NCBI GenBank assembly: GCA_946894095.1
Contig: OX335641.1
Coordinates: forward strand, 4,730,501 to 4,794,500
DNA: 64,000 nt
Source of the DNA: Incurvaria masculella
Taxonomy: Eukaryota > Arthropoda > Insecta > Lepidoptera > Incurvariidae
Reading direction: 5' to 3'
In this document: positions 56,439 to 64,000 of the stretch, in pieces
How the letters are laid out: the number at the start of each line of letters is the position of its first letter
How positions within the stretch are numbered: position 1 is the first letter of the stretch
Program-made: the position numbers and the translations under genes
The notes under the pieces: model-generated
Seen by the model: the letters and a program-made list of their open reading frames with translations, nothing else
Databases searched by the model: none
What the model was told of the DNA's origin: nothing

Positions 56439-57015
56439 CTGTAATCATTCATTGAAACCGATGGAGTTCGTATATGTCTGAACGTTCTGTATATGTCGGT
56501 AACTACTGATTAGTTGAAATAACTATGATCATAATTAGTATAGACTTCTGTATAAAGGACGCATATTGAACATATATGTTTAAGTAAGTATTATTTATTT
56601 TATTAACAGGAATTCTTGGAATGAGCTACAGAATTTTCATAAATAGAGCGTATCCATTACGATCCACAAAAAAAACGCCGGATAAATTCCTGCTCCAGGC
56701 GAAAATCTAAACAAAATTTTAGGAATAATTGATTTATTTTATTACTATGCTTTAATATTACGGATATTTCGTTAACTTTAATAATACACAAGTTATCAAC
56801 GCTACAAACATTTTTTTGTTGTTTCCTTAAACTTTGTAACCATCACATAATCGATTTATAACGGGCAAAAATGAAACATCGAAGTTTATATTTGGATAGT
56901 AATGTTTATATTCCTGAAGTTTATGTAGCCTTTTCAGATACATGAATATTTAGAACAGAATTAAAAAGAAACATTGACTAGGTGCTGTACGGTTTTGTAA
57001 AACGTATGCGATTAC

Positions 57016-57115
57016 CTTTGGTCTAGTACAGGCAGGACCGTAGCTGGGGCCGCAGTCGGGGTTGCAGGACGGGCCCCCGCGCCCCGCGCAGCTCTCCTTG
57101 CCGCCGGACGAAATC
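57016..57115 (-). CDS. Cys/Gly-rich coding exon
   Basis: On the minus strand, after acceptor 'AGATTGTGAG', one base and then 33 codons precede CCAAAG|GTAATC. The product includes 'SGGKESCAGRGGPSCNPDCG' and ends 'YGPACTRPK', with four Cys. 'AACTAAC' about 20 nt before the acceptor makes a good branch site. GC content is far above that of the flanks. It joins the terminal exon in frame. Its 5' phase needs two bases from the preceding exon. Confidence 0.55.
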
Positions 57116-57365
57116 CTCACAATCTAGCACTATCCGTTAGTTTTAAACCGTGAAATATATCGAACGATCAATTCTAAAATCAATAGAAGGAAACGTCCAT
57201 TGCTGTGACATCGACAGTAACACGTGTCTGACAGAAGCACTTTAAAAAGTATACAAGATTTTTTTTGTCATTCAATGTTGGGCAGTGGCATTACTTTATT
57301 ACTGACTGCATTTGTCTTTAGCTAACCATCATCGCTAGAATGCTGCTCGCTTATATTTTACCAGG

Positions 57366-58877
57366 ACTGCTCCAACAAATGTTATGTTTTGGTAAAGCAG
57401 AATTTGGCTGCTTAATAATAGCGGAGGGCCTTCCTTTCGTTGAAATATTCTGCTTTTTCGTATTAACTACTATAATAGAGACGTTATCATCCCGCGAAAA
57501 GCTTTTTTCATTGCTACTTTCTAAGCATTCAACATGCAAATCATCAATCTTTTCATCATTTAGTGCCTGGAAATAATTATGAACATCGGCATTTTTTATA
57601 CTTTTTGTCAATTTATCTTTATCGGGTAAATGTGCTAACGGATAATTTATAGATGGTTGTTCAGTTTCTGCTTTATCTTTTGAGTTTGCTGGGTTCACTA
57701 AAATTGGCTCCGAACATAAAACATTTGTGTGTCTCATAGAGGACTCATTACTACTAGGACGAACAGAAGATTTTATCTCTGATAATTTTGTCAAAACACG
57801 ATCCAGTTTCTCTGTATTTTCTTGATTGGTTTCATATAGTGATTTCATTTCATCCTTTGAAAATTGCTTGCTGTATATTTCTCCAGCTTGTAACTCGATA
57901 GCTTTTATAATGCAGGATGAAATGTCATCTGTAATCGACTTTTTTTTTTGCGGGTTCATTATCGTAAGCATTATATCAGTGTCATTGCAATCAGAGCTCA
58001 AGACTGTCCCCAATATCTCGACCAATTTGGTTTGCTTGATTTTTAATGATTTTGGCTCATTATGTTTTTGTCCATTCGTAGAAATCGTACTTTGGGTTGA
58101 GTCCTCTTTTACTGATACATTTTCACCGGAACATGATGTTGAGACAGACATTTTGGTTTGGTTTGCCGTACTGTGTTCTAAATCATTAACTACATTATCG
58201 TTGTTTTTTTCCCCTTGGAATGTAAGTCCTTTTTTATATTTACTATTGGATGCCTTCATTGAATAAACATAATCTCTCATTCTGACATTTTCACCATCAA
58301 GCTCATGTTGACAACTAAAATTTCGGGTTTCAGATTTGCGTTTTAAGGCATTTATTTTAGTTTCCTTAATTAGTTTGTTCTTTTTATTTTCAACATTAAT
58401 GGTTTCATTAGACATGGGTCCTCCAATACTTATGTCTGTGTTGGTGGTGGGATATTTTTTTATATGTTTAGTTTTAGTCGTAAATATGTAGTTAACAGAA
58501 TCTTCATTGTGAATTGGTGCCAACACTTCAGGAAGTATAGACTTAACAAAACGTACCGTTTGTTGAAAAACAGGAGTGGTCAAAGTTGTATTGTTATTTT
58601 TTGTCTCTTTCGCAAGATTTAATTGATATGCCGCTGTTTTGTCGTTGACAGCATTGTCTTGAAGGTTTTGTTTATTTATGAACTTCTTATGTATTAATAA
58701 GACGGAGTTGTAAGATTTACGTCGTCCAAAATAGTCTTTATAGTCTTCCCAAATATGTTTATTTGTGATGCAAGAACTCATCTCTGTGAAACACATCAAA
58801 AATAAGATGAAGAAGGCCAATTGCTTTAGAATTGCTAAATTTGCATAAGACTTTCTCTCTTTTGCACTGTTGTTTAT
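57366..58877 (-). CDS. About 500-residue Ser/Thr/Asn/Lys-rich secreted-type frame, unrecognised
   Basis: A long minus-strand frame stays open from a TAG near 58878 down to 57351. Near its beginning 'LAFFILFLMCFTEMSSC' reads as a signal peptide core, preceded in frame by 'SYANLAILKQ'. A true start would be either the Met of 'FLMCF' or on an upstream exon; 'TTTGGTAG' near 58878 could be an acceptor. The body is AT-rich in codons, hydrophilic and Ser/Thr/Asn/Lys-rich, with no domain I know. 'CCTGGTAAAATA' at about 57365 is a donor that leaves one base (phase 1). This does not fit the exon at 57016-57115, so an exon is missing, the model is wrong, or they are two genes. Length and clean composition argue that it is coding. 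Confidence 0.6.
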
Positions 58878-58879
58878 AG

Positions 58880-60189
58880 AGACCTACCAAATCCAACTAA
58901 GTTTTTAATTTCCATGCAGTGATATTGGTGCAATTGATATATGTTAAATATCAATAATGTATGTGGAAATCAAGGTAAACCGATATGCAGGCTACGAAAC
59001 GAATCGGTTATTTAAAAGGTAACTCATAGAAAATGCAGAGCTTAGCAAAAATATCTTGTAGATATTAACCTTCATTGTGTTATTTTAGACCTTTTAAAAT
59101 AAAGATAAATAAAAACAAAGTTAACGTTTCTAAATTGTTCTTGGAGAAAAAAAGATACTGACTTTTATAGTAATGCATATTTATAGGTAATACAATACAT
59201 GGTACAATGTAGACATGGGATTTTTTTTAATGAGAAGCCGGGAATTAATAATCGTTAGCATACGTACAATGAGATTGGAAAGGTGGAAGTTCTGCTAAAT
59301 TCATAAATCTGATTGCAAATTAAATATTTCGATTACTCACCTGCATTCCCTGTCCTACCTATCCAAATATAAACTGCAATCAAAACCTAACCAATATTAT
59401 AAAATCTATCTAAAATATATTTCAAAGAAAATTCCGAGTAAATAGACTCTGCAGGTACGGTATCTTTGACATTGTGTCACTACATTTATGTGTCAATGAC
59501 AAAATAAATTTTATTGACATTGTCATTGGGAAGTAAGACCGCTATGGAGCTCGAAAGCACTTTAGCTGGCCGCAAACCATGGATTTGTTCGAGCAAAGAC
59601 GGTTCCATTCCGTCCTGTACTTTACATACATTACAGGTGAGGAGTCGGAGAGTGATTCCGAACGATTCCGAACTGTTTTATGACCAGCGAAAACCATAGA
59701 GTTTGGAAAAGTAGCTGCGATGGCGAAAACGGCAACTTAACGAAACGGAATGGAACTCATTCTGTCAGCCAAAACGCAATTTCTTACTCCTTCTTGTACG
59801 GAGCAGGCTGCGCGAAACGATTTAGTTTTATTTTATGGCTTCTGATATAATTTTTTTACGTGGAGTTCTGCAAATAACTATTTCTATTCTTAATATTCCC
59901 TAAATACTTGAAATGAGTATCGCTCAGCGTGAGGTGCAGTCAGGTACAGTCGTAACTTATCAAATGTATACACTGGAAAGAGAAGGATTTTCTAAGTCCC
60001 TTTTACTCTATGGTTGACGTCGGCATGTCAGAAAGAGATCTCAAATTTGTCTCTATTTCCGGTGTATAGATTTCAGACGAAACGACTGTACTCAGGCCAC
60101 GAAAACTAATTCGGAACCTATAAGTTTTGACGCCGACATTGGAGTAACCTATGGGAGTAACATTCTCTTTCCAGCGTTTCGAACATCTA
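58880..60189. other. Non-genic with one MITE
   Basis: Upstream side of the minus-strand locus. No promoter could be fixed. The plus-strand frame at 59514-59699 is unrecognised. A MITE-like inverted repeat lies at 59945-60097. Confidence 0.4.
59945..60097. mobile_element. MITE-like inverted-repeat element
   Basis: 'GGTACAGTCGTAACTTATCA' with 'TGTATACACTGG' on the left, and the complement of the right, 'GAGTACAGTCGTTTCGTCTG' with 'TCTATACACCGG', form imperfect inverted repeats of about 37 bp. There is no ORF. Confidence 0.5.
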
Positions 60190-60545
60190 TTTAACAGACT
60201 TCAAAAAAGGAGGAGGCTATCAATTCGTCTGTATGTTTTTTTTGTTTTTTTTTTAATGTTTGTTACCTCATAAATTTCGCCTGGGATGACCGATTTCTAT
60301 GATTATATTTTTATATAAAAGCTGGTGCTTCCCATGTAGTCCCATTTTCATTTGGTTTAATTCATGATAACAATGATATCCATGAGAAAATCATTTAAGT
60401 CTTAAATTTTTATATATATGCGCGACTAATGGACGAATAACTCAATATAACGCCAACGGATTTCGATGATTATTTTTTTTTGGAAATGACGTGTACAAAC
60501 TCAGTGTACAGTGTACAGACTCACTAAAAATAAACAAATAACAAA
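60190..60545 (+). repeat. Lepidopteran 'GGAGGAGG' repeat
   Basis: It starts 'GACTTCAAAAAAGGAGGAGG', then 'TCAATTCGTCTGTATG' and a T run, 'GTTTGTTACCTCATAAATTT', 'AAGCTGGTGCTTCCCATGTA' and 'GTCCCATTTTCATTTGGTT'. This repeat is common in moth and butterfly genomes. Its class is not certain to me. Confidence 0.7.
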
Positions 60546-60552
60546 AATGAAC

Positions 60553-60793
60553 AAAAAAATAACCGACTTCGAATAAAAAGTACGAAAAGTAAAAAAATCA
60601 TTGCCATTTCTGTAGTTACGATTATTGTTATTTTTTGAGTCGGTGTCAGCCAAGGTAGCCAAGGTTCTCTTGACTGGTGCAGCCCGTGCCCAGCTGACCC
60701 CGACTAAAAAAAAACCAATAATCGTAACTACAAAAAATTGCAATTATTTTCTTACTTTTTAGTGTTTTTCTTTGAAGTCGGTTATTTTTTTTT
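60553..60793. mobile_element. 241-bp foldback element
   Basis: 'AAAAAAATAACCGACTTCGA' on the left pairs with 'TTTGAAGTCGGTTATTTTTT' on the right. 'GTAGTTACGATTATTG' pairs with 'CAATAATCGTAACTAC', and inward 'AGTCGGTGTCAGC' with 'GCTGACCCCGACT'. Nearly the whole element folds on itself. The ACCGACTTC ends match the GACTTC start of the adjoining GGAGGAGG repeat. Confidence 0.75.
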
Positions 60794-60844
60794 GTCAATA
60801 TTTTTTCATTCAATGAGCTACATGAGAATTGCCGATTAAGAGTA

Positions 60845-61005
60845 ATTATCGCATTGGAGTAAAGGATTGTCGAAGCGACATTAAAAAAAATCCGTATTTT
60901 CATCCAGTTGAATATTGCCTTATTGTGGAATGCGGTGTATTCGGCTTGTATGACTGTGGGTTTGGTATTGGTCATCCATGTCAGGTTACATAAAAACCAT
61001 GCGCT
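60845..61005 (+). repeat. SINE fragment, plus strand
   Basis: 'TATCGCATTGGAGTAAAGGA', 'TTGTCGAAGCGACATTA', 'GGGTTTGGTATTGGTCATCC' and 'ATGTCAGGTTACATAAAA' follow the second half of the tRNA-derived SINE. It directly follows the foldback element. Confidence 0.6.
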
Positions 61006-62087
61006 CATAAATAAATTTAGCAAGAAATAAGTGTACTAAGAAATAAAAACCAATTTAGTTTAGTATTCATATTAAAAATAAAAAAAGAAATAAATAAAAT
61101 GTTAGGTTGGTATCATCGTCTGTACAAATTCTAATAGTGTTAATCACAACTTCTTGAAATAACAATAGATTTTACATTTGTTAGAACTACGAGTCAATAA
61201 GGATATATTTATTGGTATTGTTAGACATAGTAAAAGTTTTATATCACTTATTTTATACCATCTTTCGATATAAGTAGCTCACATAATTTCATCTAATTAC
61301 TCAATGCCAGATAGACTGGAAAATGACGACAATAGTTTTAAGGCTTCTTTCCTTCAAAAAATGATTTCGAGAACTTTATCAATGGATATTAAAACAATCC
61401 ATCTACAGAAAAGCAGTGTTTCTCAAACTTATAGCCCCACGTATGCCTGTTAATTGCACAGACGACTGAGAAGCACAGAAAGGTCACTTTAATGTAACTA
61501 TTAGTCGATATAATTGTGTAATCTATGCAATTTTCATAAACAAAAACATAGATGATGTCGAAAACTCTATTTTTGAATAACAGAACAATTTTGGGAAATA
61601 TTTCCATACAAACGTCTCATAAATTCAAGGGGCTTCGGCAGTCAGTCTATTTATAAGTTTATTTGCACAAAGATATCTTTTCAACTTCTGGTAAAATTAA
61701 TGATTCAGTACGTTCGCAAGATTATATTTTTATTTTTTATTAATCGCAATTGTTTAGTCAAAATGACCTAAGCCGGGCTGTGGCTCTGTGTTTTGAGTTC
61801 CTTCTTTGCAAGAAAATAAAATGTTTAAATATCATTTGTCATCATTACTTTTTTTGCCAAGCGTACTATGTTGTCCTACGGTGCCAGCCTATCAGGTGAT
61901 AGAACCATATTCTTGATGTAAATATTGCCACCAAGCACCTACGATCAACTGCCGAACCTCAGTAGTCAAGTCCTGCAGTAAAGCACTCAATTTCAGTATT
62001 ATTATTTTTTATTAAAATTATCTACTTACATACTTTGCAATAATTGATTGTTCGTTCATATAAAGTGTTTCTTTTTCACACGACCTG
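61006..62087. other. Non-genic
   Basis: AT-rich DNA with no recognised feature. Confidence 0.5.
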
Positions 62088-63035
62088 TGTGCGTCTATGT
62101 AGATGGCGCCACTGATCCACAAAAATAGGAAATTACCAACTAAAACTATGTCCGTTTTAATAAAATAAAATATAAAATTATAATAAAGTTTAAGTTATTA
62201 ACAAAATAATTCAATTCAGAGTAAAAAGCGTGGGGTGCTCGATAAAGTGAATGTAACAATCATTCTATTGGCAACTATCTACATATGAGAGGAGAGTTAT
62301 GAAAAGTAGTAAAATGCACCCCACGCTTTTTACTATGAATTGAATTATTTTGTTAATAACTTAAACTTTATTATAATTTTATTTTGAGGTGATAAATTCT
62401 GATTGATTGTTCGATCTTCTACTACTGTAATATAAACTCTTTAAAATTAAAAATTATTTTATATTTTTTAGTTCGGTTAGCTATAAAAGCACGTTTTTTT
62501 AGTTTTTTTAAACTATTATTTATTTTTCATTTTTTAGTTCGATTTATCAATTCGTTATTATTACTACAGAGGATCTACAAAAGAATTTATTAATCCTGGC
62601 GGTCCTAATAAGGATAATGGGAAACTGTTATGAAATTTTTGCATTGTCATTGGTCCTTGATACGTATGCAAAGTTTCAAATTAATCAGACTTCTGGAAAC
62701 TGGTGAAAATTAATCTCAAAGATTCCATTACATGTATAGATACATACAACCCAAGCTTATAAAAGCGTGTTAAAAAGGATATCAAGTGTGAGTTAATTAT
62801 GTGGCATAGTGAAAACATTTGCAAATTGTCAATACCAACTTTTTGCATTTATCCTCAGAATTATCTAAACAATTTAAGGTTATTTTTGTAATTGTTTAAT
62901 GAGATTAAATACGTAACCGATTAATGTGCTCGTCGCTACAGTTATAGTCAGTAATTTCCTATGTTTTTATAGATTTATAGAGAATAAGCGACAAACGACT
63001 GTGGCGCCATCTGCTTTGACGTACACACACCCTTA
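62088..63035. mobile_element. Candidate inverted-repeat element of about 945 bp
   Basis: The left end carries 'AGATGGCGCCACTG' and then 'AAAAATAGGAAATTACC'. The complement of the right end carries 'AGATGGCGCCACAG' and then 'AAAACATAGGAAATTACTG'. The shared words lie in the same order in inverted orientation, giving subterminal or terminal repeats of about 65-100 bp with gaps. The interior lacks a transposase and contains a strong hairpin. Confidence 0.55.
62174..62380. repeat. Long near-perfect hairpin
   Basis: The arms 62174-62238 and 62316-62380 are inverted repeats of 65 nt with a single mismatch, around a 77-nt loop. They begin AAAATTATAATAAAGTTTAA and end GTAAAAAGCGTGGGGTGC on the left arm. 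The arms are AT-rich outside and GC-rich next to the loop. Confidence 0.9.
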
Positions 63036-63529
63036 AGAGATAATCAGCGTATCGGTAGGATTTCAGATAGGAAATAAAATCTGAAAACATGCATTTCAAC
63101 CAGAAAAACAAAAAAAACAAGGTATGTATAGCCAGTAAGTATCTACAAACGGTATCACTCTAAACGCCGCACACAGGACTTTGATCCACATACGCTTTCC
63201 TTGCAAATGCAATACAATGTCTACTGTGGCGCCGAGGGTGATGCGCTCCATACATGGAGGAAGGCTAAAATCACCAAATCCAGATCGTACTTAAAGCCGG
63301 TAACGTATGTCATGGCGAAATGGGCTCCGGGGTTCCGGTACACTGTTCTAAATAATCTGTTCTAAAAACCGGCATTCCACATTCCTAAATTTTACTAAAT
63401 CTATCACACTAAGGGGGTTAAATCTTGGAATCTCGCGCTCAGGAATGAGGGGTATTTCCGCCAAGAAAACCACTTATCCCTGAGCGCGGATTCAAAGGAT
63501 AGACCTCCAGAACGAGTGCCCCCGCAGCG
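63036..63529 (-). other. Downstream region / 3' UTR of the synthetase gene
   Basis: No ORF of note is seen. 'TCGCGCTCAGG' at 63433 and 'CCTGAGCGCG' at 63479 form a small hairpin. A polyadenylation signal for the minus-strand gene was not confidently placed. Confidence 0.4.
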
Positions 63530-63807
63530 TCAAAAGGTAGGGTCGGGCGCGTCCAGGGCGTAGCCGAGCTTCTGCAGGGCGCACTTGACCTCCGTGAAGA
63601 CTGTCGGGTCGTCGAGCGTGGCGGGCAGGTGCACGGGCTGGTCGCGCGCGAGCCGCGCGATGGCGCCGCGCAGCGCCTTGCCGGAGCGCGTGCGCGGCAG
63701 CGCGGCCACGGCGGCGGCGCGCTGGAACGCCGCTATCGGCCCCACGAGCTGCCGCACCAGCGCGATCAGTTCCCGCGTCACCACCGCCTCCGCCACCATC
63801 TCCTCGT
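63530..63807 (-). CDS. ACSS3: Last exon of short-chain acyl-CoA synthetase (ACSS3-like)
   Basis: After a minus-strand acceptor 'GTGCCCACAG' at 63808, the exon encodes about 92 residues ending 'DAPDPTF' and TGA. 'LVRQLVGPIAAFQRAAAVAA' followed by 'LPRTRSGKALRGAIARLARD' is the C-terminal subdomain of ANL-family acyl-CoA synthetases. The Lys in TRSGK is the A10-motif lysine that contacts the acyl-adenylate. The tail 'LPATLDDPTVFTEVKCALQK' matches ACSS3 better than ACSS1/2. ACSS3 is a mitochondrial-matrix enzyme that activates propionate and other short acids with ATP and CoA. The exon is very GC-rich compared with the flanks. The rest of the gene lies to the right of the window. Assignment to ACSS3 rather than another ACSS member is by remembered motifs. 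Confidence 0.8.
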
Positions 63808-64000
63808 CTGTGGGCACCGTCGAGCGATTCACATGTAGACTCAAATCAAACTCTTTAAATGTTCGCACCATTGTTGTGTTGAAATGATGTACAGATTTTT
63901 TCCAGCCTTTTGTACATTTGATGTAGTTAAGGCGTTAGGGCGAGTCAACTCGTAGCGCCATACAAATGTCACTTCGAACAAAGGTAATAATTTGAATACA
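63808..64000 (-). other. Intron of the ACSS3-like gene
   Basis: The frame stays open by chance to 63871, but similarity stops at the acceptor. No earlier exon is visible before the window ends. Confidence 0.55.

Noticed and set aside
57826..58266. 146-residue plus-strand frame
   Set aside because: It is antisense to the long minus-strand frame and has no independent support.

Overview
The window looks like nuclear DNA of a ditrysian moth or butterfly. The background is AT-rich and very gene-poor. The repeats are of well-known lepidopteran types: a tRNA-headed SINE seen in about 15 copies, the repeat that ends in 'CGAGTCCGACTCGCACTTGG', the 'GGAGGAGG' repeat, and Helitron/MINE-like ends in CTAGT. 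Open frames have GT/AG introns, and there is no sign of bacterial or viral organisation. The species cannot be named from the sequence alone.

Only three host loci are well supported. (1) A plus-strand gene at about 45.2-55.2 kb has six coding exons with consistent splice phases (45758-54108, 410 aa). It encodes a secreted, low-complexity precursor with a signal peptide, an Ala-Pro tract, three basic cleavage-like sites, Gly-rich blocks and a C-terminal segment that looks conserved. (2) A minus-strand locus at 56.2-58.9 kb has a roughly 500-residue Ser/Thr/Lys/Asn-rich open frame (57366-58877), a Cys-rich exon (57016-57115) and a terminal exon (56193-56438). The last two join in frame. The first does not join the second in phase, so the model is incomplete. 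(3) The last exon of an acyl-CoA synthetase of the ACSS3 type lies on the minus strand at 63530-63807. A CpG-rich block at 18.06-18.68 kb looks like a promoter plus a non-coding first exon, but no coding exon was found downstream of it.

The rest is transposon-derived or featureless. From left to right: a microsatellite/Helitron-like and SINE cluster (1-2.6 kb); a LINE tail (3.1-3.7 kb); a SINE split by a foldback MITE (5.1-5.8 kb); two more foldback MITEs (5.9 and 7.3 kb); a LINE remnant (11.2-11.8 kb); a SINE with a triplicated promoter region (13.3 kb); a 5'-truncated CR1/L2-like LINE with one frameshift (15.2-17.2 kb); a perfect 562-bp palindrome inside a 620-bp insertion with a 14-bp duplication (21.5-22.1 kb); a composite tRNA/5S-like SINE (22.2 kb); a decayed mariner (28.8-29.8 kb); many SINE copies (30-39 kb); an apparently intact mariner (41.2-42.5 kb); and a 945-bp inverted-repeat element with an internal hairpin (62.1-63.0 kb).

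Nothing suggests that the three host loci work together; they are separate genes embedded in repeats. The most unusual structures are the spacer-less perfect palindrome with retroposition-like flanks, the head-to-head tRNA-like SINE pair that keeps a near-complete cloverleaf, and the SINE with a triplicated B-box region.
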